In this document: positions 42,752 to 49,820 of the stretch, piece after piece
Layout: each line of letters begins with the position of its first letter
Position numbering within the stretch: position 1 is the stretch's first letter
Assembly: GCA_020851635.1 (NCBI GenBank)
Contig: JADZCJ010000083.1
Coordinates: 109,007-173,006 of the forward strand
Direction: 5' to 3'
DNA from: Anaerolineae bacterium
GTDB lineage: Bacteria > Chloroflexota > Anaerolineae > UBA4142 > SHND01
Length of the DNA stretch: 64,000 bases
Position numbers and translations under genes: made by a program
Notes under the pieces: model-generated
The model's database searches: none
Seen by the model: only the letters and a program-made list of their open reading frames with translations
Told to the model about the DNA's origin: nothing

Positions 42752-43804
42752 TCAATACTGCGAGACCAAGCCAATAAAATTCTGCTCCCCCGCGTTGACA
42801 CTCGCAATGTAATCCTGAATCAGGATGCGTTCGCCGGTGCGGAGCGTCTCACGCGACGCCGCTTTGACATACATGGCATGTTCGGCGGTATCCACATTGT
42901 TCACCGGGCGCCCACCATGCCGGATGTTGTTGATAAAGCCCTCGAGTTCGGGCTGTGTGCCGTGCAAATATTGCGAGCTGAGCTCATAGTATGGGGCGGT
43001 GAAGGATGGGTGCCAGACCGTTTGGCTGACGCTGTCAAAGCGCGCCTCGTAGCCATACACATCCGTCAAGTTGCCCATGAACCGCAGTTCCCAATAGTTG
43101 TATGCCGACATGGAGGCCGAGGGCGAAGAAACCTCCAATAGTTCCATCGGCGCGACAATCGTGGCAGTATGCGTGACTGCCATGCTCGCGATATCCCCAT
43201 TTTCGAATTCCAACAGATACGCTTCGCCGCGGTCACCGCCGATGCCCTGGATGCTTTTGACCGGGCCATTCATGTAGGCGAGGATATGAATCGTGTGATG
43301 GTAGCCAAAATAATATTTGGCGTGCCACAGGCGTGACCCCGGCTCGCGCTGCCGCCATTCTTCCAACACGCTCTTCATTTTTACGTAAATTGGCGCATAT
43401 TCGCGGCAGTAGCCAAATTGAATGACCTTGCCGGTTTTCTGTTCCAATTCGCGCAGTCGTTTGCCGCCGGCGGGCGTCATGATGCCCATCGTTTCTACAA
43501 AAACGTGTTTGCCGTTTTCGAGGGCGGCGCAGGCGACGGTTTCCAGGAGCTGGCTGCTCGTGGAAACGAGGATTGCGTCAACATTCTCATCCGCGACCAG
43601 TTTTTCATATCCCACATAGCACGGCACGCGGTATTTGGCTTGCGCCGCGCTCGCCGTCTCCTGGCGGCTGCTCGCCAGCGCGGTCAGCTCGACGCCATCC
43701 ATCACCATGAGACAGGGGATAAAAAGCCCGCGCGTGTGATAGCCGACGCCGGCGATGCCAATGCGAATTGGTTTTTCTGCCTGCGATAAAGTTTCTGCTG
43801 TCAT
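42752..43804 (-). CDS. Gfo/Idh/MocA-like oxidoreductase lacking the EKP lysine
   Basis: 350 residues. The N-terminal Rossmann motif GIAGVGYHTRGLFIPCL is intact. The family motif that should read EKP is V-E104-T105-M106-G (HVFVETMGIMTPAGG), so the catalytic lysine is missing. The C-terminal domain keeps WHAKYYFGYHHTIHILAYMNG and EFENGDIASMAVTHTATI patterns. Loss of the lysine suggests a changed reaction or a non-catalytic role. It precedes the binding-protein gene of the second transporter, 60 nt apart. Confidence 0.87.
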   Translation of the reverse strand: MTAETLSQAEKPIRIGIAGVGYHTRGLFIPCLMVMDGVELTALASSRQETASAAQAKYRVPCYVGYEKLVADENVDAILVSTSSQLLETVACAALENGKHVFVETMGIMTPAGGKRLRELEQKTGKVIQFGYCREYAPIYVKMKSVLEEWRQREPGSRLWHAKYYFGYHHTIHILAYMNGPVKSIQGIGGDRGEAYLLEFENGDIASMAVTHTATIVAPMELLEVSSPSASMSAYNYWELRFMGNLTDVYGYEARFDSVSQTVWHPSFTAPYYELSSQYLHGTQPELEGFINNIRHGGRPVNNVDTAEHAMYVKAASRETLRTGERILIQDYIASVNAGEQNFIGLVSQY

Positions 43805-43828
43805 AAAAGGATCACCTTGCCATGATGA

Positions 43829-44128
43829 CTATAGCCACCACTCGTCTATCTTGCCTCCGGGGTCATAAAACGGGTCCGAAGGCAGAAACACGCGCGCGCG
43901 AGAGAAAAAAGAGCGCAGACCCGCAAGAGCAAACATCCTGGTTTCGCGACAATCGGGTTGAACGGCGATATACGCCTTGAGCTTGCCCCACATCGCGGGC
44001 GGGTTTTGTTTGGCGTCCGCAATCGCCGCCGTGGCTGTGAGCGGTCCGTACCCGGACCATTCCAGGAACTCGTAGAGCAGGGTGAGAAAACGAGTGCGCG
44101 CCTGCGGGTTGAGTCGGACCAGCCACAA
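43829..44128 (-). CDS. Small uncharacterised protein, start uncertain
   Basis: About 99 residues from a TTG at 44128. The frame continues upstream for about 23 protein-like codons (NIRLAVRADTTDPVEL), but no ATG, GTG or other TTG is available before an in-frame stop. The sequence LVRLNPQARTRFLTLLYEFLEWSGYGPLTATAAI, then NPPAMWGKLKAYIAV, and the tail DPFYDPGGKIDEWWL look like genuine protein. I do not recognise the family. It lies 24 nt upstream of the Gfo/Idh-like gene in the same direction, after a strong hairpin. It could be a 5'-truncated gene. Confidence 0.45.
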   Translation of the reverse strand: MWLVRLNPQARTRFLTLLYEFLEWSGYGPLTATAAIADAKQNPPAMWGKLKAYIAVQPDCRETRMFALAGLRSFFSRARVFLPSDPFYDPGGKIDEWWL

Positions 44129-44221
44129 CTCGACCGGGTCTGTCGTGTCGGCTCGGACAGCAAGCCGAATGTTGGCAACAATTTGCGGCTTTATCCTTTA
44201 CATCCTTGACATGGAGCGGAG

Positions 44222-44250
44222 AGGTGTGCTGTGATTCACACAGCACACCT
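44222..44250 (-). other. Perfect 12-bp intercistronic hairpin
   Basis: aggtgtgctgtg, loop attca, then cacagcacacct form a perfect 12-bp stem, 20 nt after the DapA-family stop. No T-run follows on the - strand (ctctccgctcc). It may be a processing or stability element, or a weak terminator that partly isolates dapA from the transporter genes. Confidence 0.75.
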
Positions 44251-44270
44251 ACATCCCGCCGGATTTAAGG

Positions 44271-45251
44271 TTATGCGACGATGGAAGGTTTCCAGTCCGC
44301 GTAATCGAGAATATCCGATGACGTCATGGCATTGCGGAATGCTTGCTCGTACGTTGGCGACAAGGGCGCTTGTGCGGGCAATGCAGGACCGGCATCCAGC
44401 CCCAGGATCTTGAGGGTGAGACGCGCGGTAGGACCTTCGCCCATACCGACCCAGCTCAATTGTTCGGGTTGGGCTGTGCGAATAAAGGGATCAGTCTGGT
44501 ATTTGAGCACAAACTCGTCATACTCTTCCCACTTTTTCGCGCGCATCAATTCAAGCCGCTTGAGCGACCAGCGCGGCGCGGCATTGGTCCACCATTCAAT
44601 AAATCCCTTCATCCCCAGGCGGGGTCCGAGTGAGATGACGCGCAGATTGTCAATGAGATTCAGGCGGTCGGAAAAGAGCCGCATCACGTGAACAAAGTGG
44701 TTGACATCGAACGAATGCCACTTCATGCCGATGATATTGTCGAGCTCGCACAACCGTTCGAGCAGCGGGATAGACATATCGAAACCCGGCTGGGGCATTG
44801 CCCACGGAGTGTTGTAGATCATGATGCCGATGTCAACATGATCGGTAATATAGCGATAGTGCCCATAGACATCCTCTTCGGAGGGGACAAAATAGTGCGG
44901 CGGCGCGACCTGCACAAAGTCAATTCCCGCTTTTTGGGCATAAGCAGCTTTGCGGGCGGCCACGCGAGCGCTCATTTCGAAAAGACCCACCATCGTGGGA
45001 ACCTTGCCGTCCGCGGCTTCCGCCAGCGTTTGGGCAAGGCATTGAAATTCACTCTCGTCCATCAAATACGCTTCCGACAATCCGGCATGCGCCATCAGCA
45101 CGCCTGTGCCATTCGCAATACCATTGTCAATCAGCCAACGCACGTGCTTTTTCATCTTGTTGGCTTGAATCTTGTAATCGCTATCAAAAAAAGTGGGCAG
45201 CGGCGTTACGATGCCGGTGAGCTGCTCTTTACGCTTTTTGTGGTCTCCCAT
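44271..45251 (-). CDS. Dihydrodipicolinate-synthase-family aldolase/lyase
   Basis: 326 residues. LTGIVTPLPTFFDSDYKI is the family start, with the active-site Tyr region IMIYNTPWAMPQ (about 143-155) and the Schiff-base lysine in DNIIGMKWHSFD (about K175). HAGLSEAYLMDESEF is the conserved loop near residue 55. The catalytic residues are intact, in contrast to the relative at 22347-23264. Family reactions include aldol cleavage of 2-keto acids and lyase or dehydratase steps. An AAAGGAG site lies 7 nt before the ATG. It is the first gene after the IclR regulator. Confidence 0.91.
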   Translation of the reverse strand: MGDHKKRKEQLTGIVTPLPTFFDSDYKIQANKMKKHVRWLIDNGIANGTGVLMAHAGLSEAYLMDESEFQCLAQTLAEAADGKVPTMVGLFEMSARVAARKAAYAQKAGIDFVQVAPPHYFVPSEEDVYGHYRYITDHVDIGIMIYNTPWAMPQPGFDMSIPLLERLCELDNIIGMKWHSFDVNHFVHVMRLFSDRLNLIDNLRVISLGPRLGMKGFIEWWTNAAPRWSLKRLELMRAKKWEEYDEFVLKYQTDPFIRTAQPEQLSWVGMGEGPTARLTLKILGLDAGPALPAQAPLSPTYEQAFRNAMTSSDILDYADWKPSIVA

Positions 45252-45422
45252 TTATTGCTCCTTTGGTCGGAAAAGATTTGATGAGATAGAGAATGCGAGG
45301 CCTATCGCACGCCCGATCCCTCGTGCATACATGCGGCAAGTTGTCACAACCTATCAAAGGGTCCAAGCGAACAAAGAAAAATAAAATGAGGATTCCAAGG
45401 GGGGAAAACGTTTGTGGCTGAT

Positions 45423-46220
45423 TCAAAAGGCGCGCGCAACGACATCGAGGTGATAACCCATCTGGCGAGAGATCTCGTCAGCCGTTTCTCGCACCCGGAC
45501 AGCAATCTCGGGCAGGCGGTCAATCATGGCAACTTTGACGCCGGTCACACTGATGCCGGCGATGATTCCTTTGGTCGAGTCACGAATTGGCGCGCCCACG
45601 CAAAACAAACCGATGGCAGATGCTTCATCGTCTATCGTGTAGCCGCGTTCGCGCGATTGCTGCATATCCGCGATGAGTTGAGCGGTATTTGTAAAAGACT
45701 TGGACGTAAGACCGGGCGAAGGGAGCGTGGGGTAAAGACGACCCACCTCCTCATCCGAGAGGTCCAGCATCAGCGCCTTGCCCACCGAGGACATGTACAT
45801 CGGCGCTCCTCGGGAACCTGCGGGTTTGATGATTCCAATCGGACTATTTGAACTCTTTGTGAAAAGCGAAAAAATTTTGTCTTCGTCACGGATGGCGAGC
45901 GTAGCCAACAAGCCCACCCGGTTGGCGAGACGTTCCAGCGCCGGTCCGGCAACATCTATCAGAGAACGATTTACGAGATAGAGCGAGCCAAGACGAAATA
46001 GCTCTTTACCTACCTCATAGCGTCCCGGCTCGGATTCTGACTCTAAAAAACCCGCGCTCACCAGGAGCTGCATGAGCTTGAACACGGTGCTGGGCGGGAT
46101 ACCGGTTTCCTGCGCTATCTCCTGGTAGGTCCGTTTGGGCTGCAGAGCATTAAAACTGCTCAAAATTCTTAGAGTTCGCTCGACCGCACGGACTGAATAA
46201 TGGGCTTTGTCTTCTTCCAT
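45423..46220 (-). CDS. IclR-family transcriptional regulator
   Basis: 265 residues. An N-terminal winged helix (SVRAVERTLRILSSFNALQPKRTYQEIAQETGIPPSTVFKLMQLLVSAGFL, about 9-58) is followed by the IclR effector domain (about 75-255) with MYMSSVGKALMLDLS and RERGYTIDDEASAIGLFCVGAPI. The open frame extends to 46283, but the promoter -10 box lies there, so ATG 46220 is chosen. IclR proteins sense aromatic or organic-acid ligands. It is the first gene of the minus-strand cluster and probably controls it. Confidence 0.92.
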   Translation of the reverse strand: MEEDKAHYSVRAVERTLRILSSFNALQPKRTYQEIAQETGIPPSTVFKLMQLLVSAGFLESESEPGRYEVGKELFRLGSLYLVNRSLIDVAGPALERLANRVGLLATLAIRDEDKIFSLFTKSSNSPIGIIKPAGSRGAPMYMSSVGKALMLDLSDEEVGRLYPTLPSPGLTSKSFTNTAQLIADMQQSRERGYTIDDEASAIGLFCVGAPIRDSTKGIIAGISVTGVKVAMIDRLPEIAVRVRETADEISRQMGYHLDVVARAF

Positions 46221-46253
46221 TGGAACAGTTTCCGAAAAGCCATTGCGAAATGA

Positions 46254-46293
46254 TGTTTCGGAAACAGTATAACGTAGTTTCAAGAGATGTCAA
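46254..46293 (-). promoter_or_regulatory. Promoter and operator of the IclR gene
   Basis: On the - strand TTGACA (46293-46288) and TATACT (46271-46266) are spaced by 16 bases. A perfect 13-base palindrome, tgtttcggaaaca (46254-46266), abuts and overlaps the -10 box. A related imperfect site (ggaacagtttcc, 46222-46233) overlaps the start codon region. This is the layout of IclR autorepression. Confidence 0.75.
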
Positions 46294-46454
46294 GGGGTTT
46301 TTCTGATAAATTCCCGCAGATCAAGACGTCGAACACAAGCTCCCATCTTCCCAAGATTTTTTCCCAACCGATTCGGGCAAATCCCTCTATGTCCCCCCTC
46401 CCGCGCGTGGTAAAAAGATGACGTGAGAATTGCGCCAACGCAGGAGGGACTGAA

Positions 46455-47426
46455 GTGATCGTGAATCTCATTACTCTTGTAATTCTGGTTGGGATCGTCG
46501 CGCTGTTTGCGTGGCTGACGTGGCGGGCGTGGAAATCGAAACGCGCGCTTTTGAAATGGGTCGGCGTCGTGGGCGCGGGATTGCTCACGCTGCTTTTCGC
46601 GCTGGTGACGCTCGTAATTGCCAAAGGGTTTTTTGATATGTACCGCCCTTACCCGGTCGCCGCAGTGAATGTTTCGATTTATGGAACGCCGGAACAGCTC
46701 GCGCGCGGCGAACATCTTGCGGGATTCTTGTGCGCGTCCTGTCATTCACAAAATGGCGAATTGCCCTTGACCGGCGGCGGTAACTTGAGCGCAGAGACGG
46801 GTATGCCGCTAGGCGATGTATACGCGCCCAACATTACGCCCGCGGGCAAAATTCAAGAGCTCTCCGATGCGGATATCTTTCGAATTTTGCGAACGGGCGT
46901 CGAACCCGGCGGACGGCTGACCGGAATGAGTTTTTTCCCTGTGCGCCATTTGAGCGATGACGATGCCAAATCCATCATTGCGTATTTGCGTCAAGCGCAG
47001 CCGGTCCAAGGTACGCGTCCACCGCTGAATCCGTCGCCATTGTTCCTCGCATTCGTCGGCTTGGGCTTTATCAGTCCGCAAGCAGCCGACGCGCCCATCC
47101 AGCCGGTTATTGCGCCACCAAAAGCGGCGAACAAAGAGTATGGCGAATATGTCGCGAGCTTTGGCTCTTGCAGCGACTGTCACGGTCCTGCGCTGGACGG
47201 CAACGCACCGCCGCCCGCGCCGCCCGGCGCGCCGAATCTCACCGTCATCGTTCCCAATTGGTCCAAGCAAGATTTCTTTCAAGCGATGCGGACGGACATT
47301 GACCCCACCGGTCATCAAATTCAACCGCCGATGCCGTGGAAGCAAGTCGGCAAGCTGGACGATGTGGAACTCGAAGCGTTGTATAAATATCTGCACGCGC
47401 TCACGCCCACCGTGGCGAAAAAATGA
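46455..47426 (+). CDS. Membrane-anchored diheme cytochrome c
   Basis: 323 residues from a GTG with the ribosome site AGGAGG 7 nt upstream. Two N-terminal hydrophobic segments (about 2-22 and 35-58) anchor the protein. Two cytochrome c modules follow with heme motifs CASCH (about 94-98) and CSDCH (about 237-241). Likely distal Met ligands lie in MSFFPVRHL and MPWKQVG. It is probably extracytoplasmic and passes electrons between a membrane complex and an acceptor. No dehydrogenase or oxidase subunits are adjacent, so the partner is unknown. It points to respiratory capability. Confidence 0.9.
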   Translation: MIVNLITLVILVGIVALFAWLTWRAWKSKRALLKWVGVVGAGLLTLLFALVTLVIAKGFFDMYRPYPVAAVNVSIYGTPEQLARGEHLAGFLCASCHSQNGELPLTGGGNLSAETGMPLGDVYAPNITPAGKIQELSDADIFRILRTGVEPGGRLTGMSFFPVRHLSDDDAKSIIAYLRQAQPVQGTRPPLNPSPLFLAFVGLGFISPQAADAPIQPVIAPPKAANKEYGEYVASFGSCSDCHGPALDGNAPPPAPPGAPNLTVIVPNWSKQDFFQAMRTDIDPTGHQIQPPMPWKQVGKLDDVELEALYKYLHALTPTVAKK

Positions 47427-47519
47427 TGTGGGTGAAAGCGCCGCGTTAGAGGTACGTTCGCGGCACAAAAAAGCAGACGTGATAGATCGCGGCTAACGCG
47501 CAAAGGAGAAGGTATTGCG

Positions 47520-48116
47520 ATGGTTGATATGGCGATTCGATGGAGTGGATTCGTATTGATTCTGGGCGCGGCTCTTTTCGGGGTCGCGGTCGTGATGGTC
47601 TCGTTCAAGCCGGTGGTGAACCAAGCGTTGTCACCGGACGTTTGCCTTCTCCTCTTGCTGGCATCCATTTGCTTTCTGCTCGCTCTGCCGGCGATGTATG
47701 TTAGGCAAGCAAACGCGGCGGGTTGGCTCGGTCTCGCGGGCTTTGTACTTTTGCAGACCGGCATCCTCATGCTGGTCATGATTGCGTCGCCCACGCTGCT
47801 CTATCCTTCGCTCAACCTAACCCCGGGCGAAAATATCGTGTTCTTTGTGCTCGGGATTGCCTTTACGCTCGGCTTGTTGTTGACAGGAGTAGCAACGCTT
47901 CAGGCGGACGTCTATCCGCGCTGGGCGGGCATTCTGCTGCTCGGGGCGACCGCTGGTTTCTTTTTTGTATTCTTTATTGCCGAATTCCTTCCCGCGGGCG
48001 CGGGGCAAGTGGGTTCCGCCATCTTGGGCGTTCTGCTTGCGCTCGCGCTCGTTTGGATCGGTCTTGCAATGACGATGGGTGTTAGTTTGGTGGGCCAAAC
48101 AGTGCCCAGCGTGTAA
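47520..48116 (+). CDS. Multi-span membrane protein, unknown function
   Basis: 198 residues with about six hydrophobic segments (e.g. 8-28, 40-58, 67-88, 105-125, 133-155, 165-188). MYVRQANAAGWLGLAGFVLLQTG and ADVYPRWAGILLLGATAG resemble the membrane protein at 62956-63663 (YARQVEGSGWLGLAGFLLF and AGILPRWAGALLVLGA). The two therefore belong to one poorly described family common in Chloroflexota. AAAGGAGAAGG precedes the ATG. No catalytic motif is visible. Confidence 0.82.
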   Translation: MVDMAIRWSGFVLILGAALFGVAVVMVSFKPVVNQALSPDVCLLLLLASICFLLALPAMYVRQANAAGWLGLAGFVLLQTGILMLVMIASPTLLYPSLNLTPGENIVFFVLGIAFTLGLLLTGVATLQADVYPRWAGILLLGATAGFFFVFFIAEFLPAGAGQVGSAILGVLLALALVWIGLAMTMGVSLVGQTVPSV

Positions 48117-48141
48117 AGGTCCGTAAAGGAAAATCAGTTCA

Positions 48142-48423
48142 GTGAAAAACTGGTTCACATCCCTCAACAGCGCGCTCGCGCTTTCATTCTGCGCCGTCCT
48201 CGCGTTCCTGTGGTCGGTGCTGCTCGATATGGGTTTGGTCTATCCCCCATTTGGTCTGAACATGCTTCAGACCGGGTTAGCTGCGCTAATTTTTACCGCG
48301 CTCATTGGACTTTGGTTGTGGGCGCTTGCAGCGGCGATGCGCGGCAGCCGACACGGATTGATTAATGACTCTGGGAAATGTGGCAAGCAGCGGACAAGTG
48401 AGGGGAAGAAAACTACCAGATGA
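48142..48423 (+). CDS. Small two-span membrane protein
   Basis: 93 residues with a GTG start and an AAAGGA ribosome site about 12 nt upstream. Two membrane spans are predicted by eye (about 10-30 and 43-66), then a basic, hydrophilic tail. It lies 25 nt after the preceding membrane-protein gene and probably belongs to the same transcript. The last 11 bases overlap the 3' end of the convergent PIN-domain gene, so the tail may have been altered by insertion of the toxin-antitoxin pair. Unknown function. Confidence 0.65.
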   Translation: MKNWFTSLNSALALSFCAVLAFLWSVLLDMGLVYPPFGLNMLQTGLAALIFTALIGLWLWALAAAMRGSRHGLINDSGKCGKQRTSEGKKTTR

Positions 48424-48802
48424 CGGGTACGAGATTGGATTGCGTGATTGCGATGTCGTTGGTGAGCAAAGCGACTGGCTCCTCGAACGCATCTTGGCAA
48501 TACAGCACAGTGGCGATAATCATGCCATCGTGAATTTCCATGTTATCCGGCAAGCAGTTGATAACGAACTCGTCAAAGGGGAAAGTAATTGCGTTGGGCG
48601 ATGCAGTAATTTCATCGAGAATGTGTTGAAATGTCAGTGGAATACGCTTGCGGTCGGCGATGTGTTTCGCTTCGGCAAGCACGATGCTCGGCACGATGAC
48701 ACCTGCGCTATCATCATCCAGAATATGCCGCGCTTGAGGGCCCAGACGACGGTCATTGGTCATGTGCCACACGAGAGCGTGAGTATCTACAACGTAGCGC
48801 AT
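48413..48802 (-). CDS. vapC: PIN-domain ribonuclease toxin (VapC-like)
   Basis: 129 residues. The four acidic PIN residues are visible: D6 in VVDTHAL, E44 in VLAEAKHI, D92 in EIHDGMIIA and D116 in LLTNDIAI. VapC toxins cleave RNA, often tRNA or rRNA, in a Mg-dependent way. The ATG overlaps the stop of the upstream antitoxin by one base (TAATG), the standard antitoxin-toxin coupling. Confidence 0.9.
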   Translation of the reverse strand: MRYVVDTHALVWHMTNDRRLGPQARHILDDDSAGVIVPSIVLAEAKHIADRKRIPLTFQHILDEITASPNAITFPFDEFVINCLPDNMEIHDGMIIATVLYCQDAFEEPVALLTNDIAITQSNLVPVIW

Positions 48803-49017
48803 TACAAATCTTTCGGCGCTTTAAGGCGGGCTGCCTCAAAGTCCTCTTCATTTACGACGACATCTGCCCACACTCCGCGCAGCGCGCTAAAAGGACGCGG
48901 CGTCTTGGGCAAAGGCGTAGATTGCGTGATCCGTTTCTGAAGAGCAAATAGCTCGCGCTCCAGCCAGAGTAGTTGCTGACGCATTCGATTCAGTGTGATC
49001 TCGGTATCTGTAAGCAT
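48802..49017 (-). CDS. Antitoxin partner of the PIN toxin
   Basis: 71 residues from ATG 49017, which has AAAGGA 7 nt upstream. The N-terminal part is a long amphipathic helix (TEITLNRMRQQLLWLERELFALQKR). The C-terminal part is acidic and proline-rich (PLPKTPRPFSALRGVWADVVVNEEDFEAARL), the kind of segment that wraps the toxin. The family is not certain, and no clear AbrB or RHH DNA-binding motif is visible. A TATAAT box on the - strand at 49051-49046 lies at the right distance for its promoter; the -35 box is weak. Confidence 0.75.
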   Translation of the reverse strand: MLTDTEITLNRMRQQLLWLERELFALQKRITQSTPLPKTPRPFSALRGVWADVVVNEEDFEAARLKAPKDL

Positions 49018-49045
49018 AAAATTTTCCTTTCGCATTTCGGTTTTT

Positions 49046-49051
49046 ATTATA
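49046..49051 (-). promoter_or_regulatory. Candidate -10 box of the toxin-antitoxin pair
   Basis: A perfect TATAAT on the - strand lies 28 nt upstream of the antitoxin ATG at 49017. No good -35 hexamer is present at 16-18 bases. The assignment rests on position and sequence only. Confidence 0.45.
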
Positions 49052-49053
49052 GC

Positions 49054-49293
49054 ATGATTCAAAAGGTGTTCGACGAGAGCTCTCGAAATTCCATTCAAAA
49101 GAAACGAATTCAAGAGAGGTTGGCAGTCGTGTTGGGTTTGACGCTGATGGATTGGATCAGTTATTGCCCAACCACCTGTCCGCGCTTGCCGATCTACTAT
49201 TTGGTCAATGCGCTCAATCTGGGCTTGGGGCTTGCGGCGAGCGTCATCCTCGTGATACAACTACGCAAGCCGATACGCTCATCTGTGAGGTGA
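49054..49293 (+). CDS. Possible small membrane protein
   Basis: 79 residues from an ATG at 49054 without an obvious ribosome site. The C-terminal half contains one hydrophobic stretch (YYLVNALNLGLGLAASVILVIQL) and a basic end, and stops 4 nt before the next gene. The N-terminal part is unremarkable and overlaps the toxin-antitoxin upstream region. It may be the remaining 3' part of a membrane gene disrupted by that pair. Coding status is uncertain. Confidence 0.35.
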   Translation: MIQKVFDESSRNSIQKKRIQERLAVVLGLTLMDWISYCPTTCPRLPIYYLVNALNLGLGLAASVILVIQLRKPIRSSVR

Positions 49294-49297
49294 ATCC

Positions 49298-49786
49298 ATG
49301 TACGGAGCCATTGTCTACCTCCACATAGCAGGTCTCATCCTCTTTTTGCTAGGGCACGGCGGTTCTGCCAACGCTGCTTTTCAAATCAAACACGAGCGCA
49401 ACCCCGACCGCCTGCGCGCGCTGCTCGATCTATCGGTATGGTCGTATATCGGCATGTACGTGGGCTTGCTATTGCTCTTGATCACCGGCATCATCGCGGG
49501 GTTCATGGGCGGTTATTGGGGCAGCGGTTGGATTTGGGCATCCATCATTCTTTTGGTCGCCATCGGTGTCATAATGGGGTTTTATGGTTCGGCATATTAC
49601 GGCAAGGTCCGGACCGCGGTTGGGCTCAAGCCCTATCAGCGCACCGCTCAAATGACCCTGGGCGATGTCGCAAGCGAGCAAGAATTGGATGCGCTGCTGC
49701 GTTCGAATCATCCCATCATCCTGACCGTCGTTGGTCTCCTCGGACTGCTTATCATTCTGTGGTTGATGATGTTCAAACCGTTTTGA
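49298..49786 (+). CDS. Integral membrane protein (DUF2269-like)
   Basis: 162 residues with four hydrophobic segments (about 5-22, 52-75, 80-98, 140-159). The start YGAIVYLHIAGLILFLLGHGGSANAAFQIK and the soluble loop with KPYQRTAQMTLGDVASEQELDALLRS resemble uncharacterised DUF2269-type membrane proteins. The assignment is tentative. It is followed 34 nt later by the methyltransferase gene in the same direction. Confidence 0.75.
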   Translation: MYGAIVYLHIAGLILFLLGHGGSANAAFQIKHERNPDRLRALLDLSVWSYIGMYVGLLLLLITGIIAGFMGGYWGSGWIWASIILLVAIGVIMGFYGSAYYGKVRTAVGLKPYQRTAQMTLGDVASEQELDALLRSNHPIILTVVGLLGLLIILWLMMFKPF

Positions 49787-49820
49787 ACTGCGCGAAAACT
49801 TTTTATCGAGGCAAGTAATT

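Noticed and set aside
43863..44246. Alternative overlapping minus-strand frames in the gap between DapA and the Gfo/Idh-like gene
   Set aside because: They contain low-quality Cys/Arg/Ser-rich sequence; the frame ending at 43829 is the only protein-like one.
46220..46283. Longer start for the IclR gene at 46283
   Set aside because: It would lie within or upstream of the -10 box of the best promoter, so it could not be on the transcript. ATG 46220 gives the usual IclR N-terminus.
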